From NCBI GenBank assembly GCA_003140705.1, contig PLKU01000281.1, positions 1-5,303 on the forward strand: 5,303 nt of DNA, in the 5' to 3' direction. The stretch comes from Acidobacteriaceae bacterium (GTDB lineage: Bacteria; Acidobacteriota; Terriglobia; Terriglobales; Acidobacteriaceae). Below are positions 1 to 4,788 of the stretch, piece by piece. Under the pieces are notes generated by a model that was not told the origin of the DNA, did not search any database, and was given only the letters and a program-made list of their open reading frames with translations. The position numbers and the translations under genes were made by a program. The first letter of the stretch is position 1. Each line of letters opens with the position of its first letter.

Positions 1-248
1 CCCAGGGCTTTACGCAGCAGGAAGATGTTCTGGCTCAGGTTCGATTCTTCGACAAACGAGTCCGGCCACACTTCCTTGAGGAGTTCTTCCTTAGTGACTA
101 AGTCGCGGCTCCGGCGCACCAGGGCGAGCAGCGTCTCGAAGGCTTTGGGAGTAACCGCAACGGGGTCGTTTTCCCGGAGCAGCGTCTGCTTTTCGGGGTC
201 CATGCGGAACGGCCCGAATTCGTAAACGATCCTGGGTGCCATAGCCAT
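1..248 (-). CDS. Winged-helix (ToxR/OmpR C-terminal type) DNA-binding regulator, N-terminal part
   Basis: The minus strand reads from an ATG at 248 through 82 codons to the window edge, so the C-terminal part is missing. The visible protein is one winged-helix domain of the Trans_reg_C type: an N-terminal strand segment (YEFGPFRMDP, residues 9-18), a second strand (VAVTPKAFETLLALVRRS, about 30-47), then the helix-turn-helix with VTKEELLKEVWPDSFVEESN and the LSQNIFLLRKAL recognition-helix region. These are the signature positions of this family. In Acidobacteriota such an N-terminal domain is commonly followed by TPR, WD40/TolB-like or membrane regions, so this is probably the DNA-binding head of a larger protein (inference). 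It is not a classic response regulator, because no receiver domain precedes it. A second in-frame ATG lies at 242. Neither start has a convincing Shine-Dalgarno, and the frame stays open further upstream without an ATG. It is transcribed divergently from the gene at 527. Confidence 0.87.
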   Translation of the reverse strand, partial: MAMAPRIVYEFGPFRMDPEKQTLLRENDPVAVTPKAFETLLALVRRSRDLVTKEELLKEVWPDSFVEESNLSQNIFLLRKAL

Positions 249-526
249 ATTTTGAGGAGCCAACAGCTCGAAGATCCGAGAATGTACCCGTCGCAGCGGG
301 CCGATTAAACGTAAGCGCAATCTACCACAGTCTCTACCACTCCTTGAGGCTACTCTTGCGATTACCCCTCAATCTGTCGTAAACCCTTACATTTGTTGCT
401 ACAAAACCTCTCTTGAAACTCATTGAGAAATATTGAGCTGCGCATTGAAGACTTTTCCGGCGGCTTCGTCCACGATGCGCTCAATACGAAGCAGCCGCGG
501 TAGCAATGGGCTGATCGGAGCGTGCC
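249..526. promoter_or_regulatory. Divergent control region between the winged-helix regulator and the 106-aa/HAF unit
   Basis: These 278 bases separate two divergent genes and must hold both promoters. No coding region is supported here. Visible elements are a direct repeat TCTACCAC at 321-328 and 333-340 (12-base period), a GTAA-ACCC-TTAC inverted repeat near 380-391, and a cluster ATTGAG (422-427), ATTGAG (432-437), ATTGAA (444-449), the first of which is half of the palindrome CTCATTGAG (419-427). Direct repeats spaced about one helical turn are the usual target layout of OmpR/ToxR-type winged-helix proteins, so these are candidate operator sites. No clean -35/-10 pair stands out for either direction. 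Confidence 0.4.
517..520 (+). promoter_or_regulatory. Shine-Dalgarno GGAG that sets the start at 527
   Basis: GGAG lies 6 bases before the ATG at 527. The only nearby upstream in-frame ATG (506) runs into a TGA two codons later, so 527 is the start. Confidence 0.65.
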
Positions 527-847
527 ATGGTGGCCAAGACGACAAGGATCACGATTGAAACCGAAAGCCTTCTGGTTGTGCGCAGGGGCAAAACCATCGT
601 AGCCTGGTGCCCCGTCTGCTGCGCCGATGTGGAAGCGATGACGCTAGCGGGCGACGGCCTTGGCGAAGACCTCCCTTCCGCCCTCTTAAGAGAGTGGCTC
701 GCCACCGGCAAGCTCCATTTCTGGAGCCCCGAAGGCGGTCCGGCTCAGATCTGCCTTACTTCGCTGCTGCACTGCTTCGAATCCGAGGACGCACGCAGAC
801 TTCCCACCCCGAAACCTAGAGTCCCGAAAACAGGAGAAGGAAAATGA
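527..847 (+). CDS. Small CPxC protein with a degenerate HTH-like segment, coupled to the HAF gene
   Basis: A 106-residue protein without signal peptide or membrane segment. It has a strand-rich start (ITIETESLLVVRR, residues 8-20), then WCPVCCADVEAM (27-38) with Cys28, Cys31 and Cys32, then a helical stretch LPSALLREWLATGKLHF (49-65) and QICLTSLLHCF (75-85) with Cys76 and Cys83. A Lys/Pro-rich tail follows. I recall similar short acidobacterial proteins in which the CPxC pair precedes a MerR/excisionase-like helix-turn-helix ending in GxxHF and CLNSL. Here the first HTH helix looks eroded. A metal-binding or regulatory role is plausible but not shown. The stop codon overlaps the start of the HAF gene by four bases (ATGA), so the two are probably one operon with coupled translation. 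The coding call is firm from the Shine-Dalgarno, the overlap and the conserved pattern; the function is unknown. Confidence 0.8.
   Translation: MVAKTTRITIETESLLVVRRGKTIVAWCPVCCADVEAMTLAGDGLGEDLPSALLREWLATGKLHFWSPEGGPAQICLTSLLHCFESEDARRLPTPKPRVPKTGEGK
832..836 (+). promoter_or_regulatory. Strong Shine-Dalgarno AGGAG for the HAF gene, inside the upstream gene
   Basis: AGGAG is followed by AAGGAAA and the ATG at 844, a spacing of 7. It lies within the last codons of the 106-aa gene. Together with the ATGA overlap this indicates re-initiation or coupled translation, and it confirms 844 as the start. Confidence 0.8.
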
Positions 848-2127
848 TATCCATTCAATTCGCACCGAAGTGGCCGCGCCTGGCGCGGCTAAGTCTGGCA
901 CTGGCCACACTGGCAGCGCCGGTTTGCGCAATGGCACAATCCACGGATTTCCCGAGGTACACTATCGTGGACTTGGGGCCTGTGGGCCCGTCCTGGTCGC
1001 AAGGCCAGCCATTTACCGTCAGCGGCAATGGGCTGATCAGTGGCGAGACCGTTCTCGCCAATCCCAACAACCCCGCCGAATGGATATCACACGCTGTTTT
1101 GTGGGAAGGAACAAACACGAAGGTGATTAGCAGTCCCGGACTGGGGGGGCCAAACAGCGTTGCCTACGGCGTCAACATCTGGGGGCAGGCAGTAGGGCAA
1201 GCCGACACGCAAACCCCGGATCCGAATGGCGAAGACTTCTGCGGATCCACCGCGCTTGGTCTCACCCACAGCGGCAACAGCTGCGCGCCCTTTCTGTGGC
1301 AAAACGGCACGATGGTCGCGCTCCCGAAACTGCGCAACAGCGCGGGCACGGAGGGCAGCAACGGCGTAGCGCTCGAGATCAACGATTTCGGCATGGCGGC
1401 CGGAACGGCGGAAAACAGCGAAGTGGACTCAACATGTCCGGGCGCATCCGTTTCGCCGCAGATCATCGAGTTCAAGCCGGTCCTCTGGATGAAGCCTTTC
1501 CCTTGGTCGCAGATGCGGCTCCAGGAGCTTTCCACCGTTGATGGCGATCCGGACGGCATTGCGTTCGCGATCAACGATCTCGGTCAGGCTGTGGGCGCCA
1601 GCGGAAACTGCGGACCGTTCAATACGATTGAGCAAAACAATCTCACGCCGCTTCATGCTGTTCTGTGGCGGAACGGCAACGCGATCGACCTGGGCAACCT
1701 TGGCGGAGACGGGAGGTTTGCCGGGATCTACGCTACTGGCCTGAACGATGACGGGCAGGTTGTGGGAACCTCGGACACCACCGGCGATGCAAGCTTTCAT
1801 GGTTTTCTTTGGCAGCGGGACCACATCACCGATCTCGGAACTCTGACTGGTGACTCGTACAGCTCCGCCATTGCCATCGGCAACAACGGCCTTGTGCTTG
1901 GCGTGTCCATCAGCGCCAGCTTCAGCCCGCGAGCCGTGCTCTGGCGCAACGGAACCGCAACTGACCTGAATACCCTCGTTCCTCAAAACTCCGCTTTGTA
2001 TCTGGAGTCCGCATGCTCCATCAACGAAAAGGGTGAGATCATCGGATTTGCAGCTTTGAAAAGCAACCCCGCTGAATCCCACGCCTACCTGGCGAAGCCG
2101 GTCGTGAACTCCGGGGACGGAGACTGA
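844..2127 (+). CDS. Exported HAF-repeat (probable extracellular repeat) protein
   Basis: A complete 427-residue protein. Residues 1-31 are a Sec signal peptide: basic residues K9, R12 and R15, a hydrophobic core LSLALATLAAPV, and a likely signal peptidase I site after A29-M30-A31. The C28 context (APVC) is not a lipobox. The mature part consists of repeats of about 40 residues of the form (H)AxLW-x-NG...DLGxLGG...A...IN-x-x-GQxVG, the HAF pattern named for its HAF/HAxLW strand. Six full units start near residues 83, 148, 212, 271, 319 and 363, and split N- and C-terminal parts may make a seventh. No C-terminal anchor (PEP-CTERM, LPXTG or membrane helix) is present, so the product is probably periplasmic or secreted and soluble. 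Five cysteines in the mature part (133, 147, 198, 256, 391) could form disulphides after export. HAF proteins have no established molecular function; adhesion or ligand binding is only a guess. It is translationally coupled to the 106-aa gene. Confidence 0.92.
   Translation: MISIQFAPKWPRLARLSLALATLAAPVCAMAQSTDFPRYTIVDLGPVGPSWSQGQPFTVSGNGLISGETVLANPNNPAEWISHAVLWEGTNTKVISSPGLGGPNSVAYGVNIWGQAVGQADTQTPDPNGEDFCGSTALGLTHSGNSCAPFLWQNGTMVALPKLRNSAGTEGSNGVALEINDFGMAAGTAENSEVDSTCPGASVSPQIIEFKPVLWMKPFPWSQMRLQELSTVDGDPDGIAFAINDLGQAVGASGNCGPFNTIEQNNLTPLHAVLWRNGNAIDLGNLGGDGRFAGIYATGLNDDGQVVGTSDTTGDASFHGFLWQRDHITDLGTLTGDSYSSAIAIGNNGLVLGVSISASFSPRAVLWRNGTATDLNTLVPQNSALYLESACSINEKGEIIGFAALKSNPAESHAYLAKPVVNSGDGD
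958..2100 (+). repeat. HAF repeat array inside the exported protein
   Basis: Seven protein-level repeats. A first unit (residues 39-69, YTIVDLGPVG...NGLISGE) lacks the HAxLW strand. It is followed by six full units at about 83-120, 148-190, 212-254, 271-311, 319-357 and 363-405. The array ends with an isolated HAYLAKP at 413-419. Units 2 to 4 carry longer or altered loops; units 5 and 6 are closest to consensus (NAIDLGNLGGDG, HITDLGTLTGDS). The repeats are diverged at DNA level, so recent slippage is unlikely. Confidence 0.85.
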
Positions 2128-2153
2128 GCCACGCAGGGTCGAACAGAGAAATG

Positions 2154-2213
2154 GAGGGCCAATCCGGTTTCGGCGTTTCGCTCAACCAGGCAGACGCAAA
2201 GCCGGTGGCCCTC
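2154..2213 (+). repeat. Long imperfect inverted repeat 26 bases after the HAF stop; possible transcript end
   Basis: Paired segments, outer to inner: GAGGGCCA (2154-2161) with TGGCCCTC (2206-2213); CCGG (2164-2167) with CCGG (2202-2205); TTT (2168-2170) with AAA (2198-2200); GCGT (2173-2176) with ACGC (2194-2197). This gives 19 pairs, with bulges AT (2162-2163), CG (2171-2172) and G (2201), closing a 17-base loop. It lies just behind the HAF coding region, so it may stabilise or end the transcript. No T-run follows, so it is not a canonical intrinsic terminator. It could also be a remnant of a small mobile repeat. Confidence 0.55.
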
Positions 2214-2479
2214 ACACTCACATGATCGCCAGAATGCGGCCCATCTCCCACCTGACAAATCGCTTCGCAGCTGAATAACGAATGCTCCAGCAAAGCCACA
2301 CTGCCTTGGAATCGCCATGCGATTTGTACTGATATGTTGGCTCTGCGGCACGAATCCGTGACCAGTAAGAGGAGACTCCCGAAAGCTTGCCAAATGCCGG
2401 TCCCTTCGGCCTTGGGTCTTACGCTGCACGGCGCGCCGGAAAGATGTGCCAAGCAGCGACTTCTGGTGGACACGGGATT

Positions 2480-2507
2480 CGCGCGGAATATTGGGGGAAT
2501 ACGCGCG
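2480..2507 (-). repeat. Hairpin downstream of the 49-aa minus-strand gene
   Basis: CGCGCG (2480-2485) pairs with CGCGCG (2502-2507), and TATT (2489-2492) pairs with AATA (2498-2501) around a five-G loop, with a GAA bulge on one side. It sits about 50 bases after the stop of the minus-strand gene at 2558-2707 and could form the 3' end of that transcript. No T-run follows, so this is tentative. Confidence 0.35.
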
Positions 2508-2557
2508 GGGCGCGTTGCCTATGGACATCCCGCCCAGAGAAAGATTAAAGGTGCAGA

Positions 2558-2707
2558 TCACAAAATGGTCCGCCCGAACTCAACTATGTGCTCGATTGTA
2601 TGAATTGCCAATGCGAGAACGAGCGCAACAAAGACGATCGTTTCGCAGACCTCGAAAACATAGAGTCTGATACGAAAAAGCAAATTGCTAAAGTATGGTT
2701 TGCCCAT
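2558..2707 (-). CDS. 49-aa single-pass membrane protein
   Basis: On the minus strand an ATG at 2707 is preceded by AGGAGG with 7-base spacing (2720-2715), the best ribosome binding site in the window. It opens a 49-codon frame ending in TGA at 2558. The N-terminus MGKPYFSNLLFRIRLYVFE carries Lys3, Arg12 and Arg14. A hydrophobic segment follows at about residues 22-38 (ETIVFVALVLALAIHTI), then a short tail IEHIVEFGRTIL with Glu39, His40, Glu43 and Arg46. The layout suggests one transmembrane helix with a basic, probably cytoplasmic, N-terminus. The helix loosely resembles the N-terminal anchor of type I signal peptidases (E-T-hydrophobic-ALVLAL-I-x-T), but the catalytic Ser-Met box is absent, so any link is speculative. 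I do not recognise the family. A basic, hydrophobic product, a perfect Shine-Dalgarno and a leader rich in palindromes argue that it is real despite its length. Confidence 0.62.
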   Translation of the reverse strand: MGKPYFSNLLFRIRLYVFEVCETIVFVALVLALAIHTIEHIVEFGRTIL

Positions 2708-2714
2708 CTGGTTC

Positions 2715-2720
2715 CCTCCT
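2715..2720 (-). promoter_or_regulatory. Consensus Shine-Dalgarno AGGAGG for the 49-aa gene
   Basis: Read on the minus strand, AGGAGG is followed by GAACCAG and the ATG. Sequence and spacing are both optimal, and this decides the start at 2707. Confidence 0.7.
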
Positions 2721-2730
2721 GAGTGCTAAT

Positions 2731-2785
2731 ACTGCGGATCGCAGTTTTCCTTAAGGAAAAAATCAAAGGGCTAAGAACAATGTTC
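2731..2785 (-). promoter_or_regulatory. Three consecutive palindromes in the leader of the 49-aa gene
   Basis: Three separate dyads lie side by side upstream of the minus-strand gene. ACTGCG-GAT-CGCAGT spans 2731-2745, TTTTCCTTAAGGAAAA (a perfect 16-bp palindrome) spans 2745-2760, and GAACAATGTTC spans 2775-2785. As minus-strand RNA the first two would fold as adjacent 6-bp hairpins just upstream of the ribosome binding site. As DNA any of them could be a dimer-binding operator. Read on the plus strand, the first stem is followed by TTTT and weakly resembles an intrinsic terminator. No clear -35/-10 pair was found. Confidence 0.45.
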
Positions 2786-2942
2786 CTTTTTCCCGGCGCC
2801 GAATCAAGACGGAAGAGAAAGCGAAACCCAACGAAATCATCGGTAAACGCGTTGTAGTGTGATTTGGAGACGTAACATCCACAGCAGCGGATATTTAGCT
2901 GCGAAGTGTTTTCCACGGCCGCCTCTGAAAATAAGTTCAAAT

Positions 2943-3206
2943 TCACCAAATTTGATGCTTCAAGATTCGGGCATCACCGCCTACAGCCTCGGCATAGAAC
3001 CTCGGCACGAAATAGAAGGAAATGCTTTTTGTGCTCGAGTTCTTCCCGGATGCGTTCCTGAACTGTCCCATCAGAAACGGCCCGATTGGCACCTCGATCA
3101 ATCCGACGCGATCCACCTCCTCGGCCCAGGGGATAGGTACGGTGAAGTCTTTGGGCTGTATCCCATGACCGGCCCTTAGGGAGCGGGTTACGGTCGCAAT
3201 CGGCGT
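2943..3206 (-). pseudogene. Possible coding remnant, unidentified
   Basis: The minus strand is open for 87 codons between a TAA at 3209-3207 and a TGA at 2945-2943. There is no ATG until an internal LMGQ, and no Shine-Dalgarno. The translation looks protein-like, for example FTVPIPWAEEVDRVGLIEV and IGPFLMGQFRNASG, and most codons end in G or C, as in the neighbouring real genes. I recognise no family. It may be the decayed middle of a lost gene or a chance open frame. Confidence 0.2.
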
Positions 3207-3239
3207 TTAGCAGGACAGATCTTGATGATGCGGCGCCTC

Positions 3240-3311
3240 GGAGCATCCGAGCCGCCTGTCCGTTACCTCTCGGCGATCATCCGATCCCTCGGCTATGATC
3301 CCTCAGAACCT
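3240..3311 (+). pseudogene. Fragment of an XRE-type helix-turn-helix regulator
   Basis: In the frame read from 3222, residues 9-26 are EPPVRYLSAIIRSLGYDP (3246-3299), followed by SEP. From memory this closely matches a conserved inter-domain segment of a widespread XRE-like family that reads about E-x-x-VRYLPAIIRFLGYDP, normally flanked by a helix-turn-helix on both sides. Here a stop codon lies about 16 codons before the ATG at 3222, the upstream HTH is compressed to a few residues, and the expected downstream HTH is not readable in any frame. It is best seen as a decayed, non-functional relic. The identification rests on memory of the family. Confidence 0.5.
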
Positions 3312-3398
3312 GCAACGCCTTCATCAAATGGCTACAGGTTGACCAAATCACCGCAGCGAAGCCCGTGTGCGGTCATTCGCCTCTGGCGAAAAATCGAC

Positions 3399-3427
3399 TT
3401 GAACTTTATCGCGCTCGCCGGTACCAT
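3399..3427 (+). promoter_or_regulatory. Likely sigma70-type promoter of the lipase gene
   Basis: TTGAAC (3399-3404) and TACCAT (3422-3427) are separated by exactly 17 bases. Each hexamer matches four of six consensus positions. A start of transcription near 3434 would give a leader of about 23 bases carrying the Shine-Dalgarno at 3445-3450. Confidence 0.4.
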
Positions 3428-3444
3428 GCGCATACACCGCAGCA

Positions 3445-3450
3445 GGGAGG
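3445..3450 (+). promoter_or_regulatory. Shine-Dalgarno GGGAGG for the lipase
   Basis: GGGAGG lies 6 bases before the ATG at 3457 and supports this start over any internal Met. Confidence 0.75.
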
Positions 3451-3456
3451 CACGCC

Positions 3457-4362
3457 ATGAGCACTCCTCTTGACCCCGTTCAGGCAGCTCAATACGGTCA
3501 GTTCGTCGCAGCCGCCTACGACATGTACGCCGTCAACAACGACGATCTACGTCCCGCTCCCAAAAGTATTCCACCCGGCTGGGAACTCTCTGCCTGGATT
3601 AACATGTCAGACTTCCTCTTCCAGATCAAAGCGCCGAAGTTCTACGGCATCGTCGTGTACGAGACGGCCAACCCCGACAACCGCATCATTGCCATCCGCG
3701 GCACCGAAGGTATCGTCGAGTGGCTCGACGATGCCGCCTCCATCGTCATGGTGCCGTTCAAACAGGTGCCCTCCGCTGGCCGTGTGGCCTTCGGCTTCGA
3801 CAACATCTATTCCACGATGAAGGTCGTGCCCGTGCCGCACACCGCGCCCGGCCAGGCTGCGGTTGCTGAGCCCGAGCTTACTGGGTCCTTCGGCGACCAA
3901 CTCGAGCAGCTCGCCCTTCGGCGCGAGGCCGAGCGCGACGTCGAGCGCGGCGTCGAGCGCGAATTCGCCGCGGGCCGCATCCGCCGCGACCGTCCCACGG
4001 TGGTTACCGGCCACAGCCTCGGCTCCGCGCTCGCCACGCTCTTTGTTCTCGAGAACAGCGTCAAGCAAAAATTCGACATCTCTCTGATCAGTACCCTGGC
4101 ATCGCCCAAGGTGGGCAACCTCGAGTTTAAGCATGTCTTCGGCGCCCTCCCTCTCACGTCCTGGCGCACCGTCAATATTCGCGACGTCGTCCCCAAGCTC
4201 CCGCCGACCATCCCCTTCATCCTCGACTATGAGCACATCGACGTAGCCTACAGCTTTGACTCATGGCTCTTTGCGAAGAAGAATCTCGGCTGCTACCACA
4301 GCATCGACACTTATCTTCACTGGCTTGACGGTAGCCTGCCATTGGCCCCTGAATGTGTCTAG
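3457..4362 (+). CDS. Class 3 lipase family protein (alpha/beta hydrolase)
   Basis: A complete 301-residue alpha/beta hydrolase of the Lipase_3 (Rhizomucor-type) family, expected to hydrolyse acylglycerol or other carboxylic esters. In order: an N-terminal helix AAQYGQFVAAAYDMY (10-24); KFYGIVVYETANPDNRIIAIRGTEGIVEWLDD (61-92), where the R81-G82-T83 stretch matches the oxyanion-hole region and W89-D91/D92 the conserved (D/E)W..D; the nucleophile elbow VVTGHSLGSA (182-191) with Ser187; SPKVGN (216-221); NIRDVVPKLPP (240-250) with Asp243 as likely acid; and CYHSIDTYLHWL (279-290) with His281 as likely base. The triad therefore looks intact. Residues about 115-178 form an enlarged charged insert before the nucleophile that includes the tandem-repeat segment ERDVERGVEREF. 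No signal peptide, lipobox or membrane helix is visible, so the enzyme is cytoplasmic or exported by another route. It has its own likely promoter and Shine-Dalgarno and no operon partner. The natural substrate cannot be read from the sequence. Confidence 0.93.
   Translation: MSTPLDPVQAAQYGQFVAAAYDMYAVNNDDLRPAPKSIPPGWELSAWINMSDFLFQIKAPKFYGIVVYETANPDNRIIAIRGTEGIVEWLDDAASIVMVPFKQVPSAGRVAFGFDNIYSTMKVVPVPHTAPGQAAVAEPELTGSFGDQLEQLALRREAERDVERGVEREFAAGRIRRDRPTVVTGHSLGSALATLFVLENSVKQKFDISLISTLASPKVGNLEFKHVFGALPLTSWRTVNIRDVVPKLPPTIPFILDYEHIDVAYSFDSWLFAKKNLGCYHSIDTYLHWLDGSLPLAPECV
3931..3966 (+). repeat. Three 12-bp tandem repeats inside the lipase gene
   Basis: Units GAGCGCGACGTC (3931-3942), GAGCGCGGCGTC (3943-3954) and GAGCGCGAATTC (3955-3966) are in frame. 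They encode ERDV-ERGV-EREF (residues 159-170) in the charged helix before the catalytic elbow. Units 1 and 2 differ at one base and unit 3 at four, so a unit could have been gained by slippage without a frameshift. Confidence 0.75.
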
Positions 4363-4401
4363 GCCGTATCGACATAGAGCGAGAGAGCTTGGATTCGATC
4401 G

Positions 4402-4413
4402 GAAGAATTCTTC
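4402..4413. repeat. Perfect 12-bp palindrome GAAGAATTCTTC
   Basis: A fully symmetric dodecamer 40 bases after the lipase stop. It has no loop, so it is more likely a protein-binding dyad or chance than an RNA hairpin. Confidence 0.4.
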
Positions 4414-4454
4414 AGTGCTGGTAACGGTGGTGAATTGGTAAGTGGGCCAGTCTC

Positions 4455-4643
4455 ATGCTGGTCAGCCACTCTGGACCCACCGCATTCCTGGATCCTGCGG
4501 CGTTTTTCAATACTTATTTACTTTTTGCGACGGAACATCCCTCGAATGCGGGGTTTATCGTTGTGTCTTTTCATGCAGCTCAAATGGATGCGCGCACCAG
4601 CGGAATGCCCGTGTTTACTCCGCCGTGCTCTGGCTCACGCTGA
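4455..4643 (+). CDS. Doubtful 62-aa ORF
   Basis: An open frame from ATG 4455 to TGA 4643. The product begins MLVSHSGPTAFLDPAAFFN and continues with a moderately hydrophobic, protein-like middle (AGFIVVSFHAAQMDARTSG). There is no good Shine-Dalgarno, no recognised domain and no clear codon bias, and other plus-strand frames are also open here. It could be a small gene, a remnant or chance. Confidence 0.2.
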   Translation: MLVSHSGPTAFLDPAAFFNTYLLFATEHPSNAGFIVVSFHAAQMDARTSGMPVFTPPCSGSR

Positions 4644-4788
4644 GGTAAGAGTTGCCAACCAACCGCCCGAAACCACATTGCTGTGCAGCGAGTTGCTAGT
4701 GTCGTCCGCCGTTAATTTTATCGGTTATGGGGGACGCAACGAACGCGGCTGCTTTTCGATTGAGCCAAGCCACGTTCTTTGTGCGCGT

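Larger units (their letters stand above)
2128..2557. other. Non-coding stretch after the HAF gene
   Basis: No gene is supported in these 430 bases. Longer open frames exist on both strands, but none has a Shine-Dalgarno, a recognisable domain or a hydrophobic or secretion pattern. The supported contents are two hairpins, at 2154-2213 and 2480-2507. Confidence 0.5.
2708..3239. other. Gene-poor stretch between the 49-aa gene and the XRE remnant
   Basis: Apart from the leader palindromes at 2731-2785, I see no supported gene. About 2760-2980 is A/T-richer than its surroundings. From about 2943 to 3206 a minus-strand frame without a usable start codon has somewhat gene-like codon use and may be a coding remnant; see the separate entry. 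Confidence 0.4.
4363..4788. other. Convergent intergenic region between the lipase and the minus-strand hypothetical gene
   Basis: About 426 bases lie between two convergent genes. The clearest element is a perfect palindrome at 4402-4413. An octamer CTAGTGTC occurs near 4695 and again at 4789, over the stop of the minus-strand gene. No stem followed by a T-run was found, so no intrinsic terminator is called for either gene. One small plus-strand frame (4455-4643) is listed separately at low confidence. Confidence 0.45.

Noticed and set aside
1429..2082. A 217-codon minus-strand open frame
   Set aside because: It lies entirely antisense to the HAF gene, whose signal peptide, repeats and Shine-Dalgarno are clear; the opposite frame is open because of codon bias.
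2154..2213. The bulged hairpin as an integron attC site
   Set aside because: The characteristic terminal RYYYAAC/GTTRRRY boxes are absent, and no integrase or cassette array is present.
2039..2561. Two overlapping minus-strand frames (144 and 158 codons) after the HAF gene
   Set aside because: Both run antisense into the HAF C-terminus, have no Shine-Dalgarno, and show no domain or secretion pattern.
2334..2670. Plus-strand frames of 89 and 74 codons
   Set aside because: No ribosome binding site, no recognisable domain, and they overlap the better-supported 49-aa minus-strand gene.
2775..2785. GAACAATGTTC as an SOS (LexA) box
   Set aside because: The GAAC/GTTC arms are right for Gram-positive-type boxes but the spacer is three bases, not four, and the neighbouring gene has no SOS link.
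2584..2949. A 121-codon minus-strand frame covering the 49-aa gene
   Set aside because: No ribosome binding site and unconvincing composition; the overlapping 49-codon frame has a consensus Shine-Dalgarno and a coherent membrane protein.
2859..3179. A 106-codon plus-strand frame
   Set aside because: No Shine-Dalgarno, His/Pro/Cys-rich translation without motifs, and in A/T-rich DNA with other frames open.
3607..4236. A 209-codon minus-strand open frame
   Set aside because: It is antisense to the lipase with its intact catalytic motifs; its Asp/Gly/Glu-rich translation is a typical mirror of GC-rich coding sequence.
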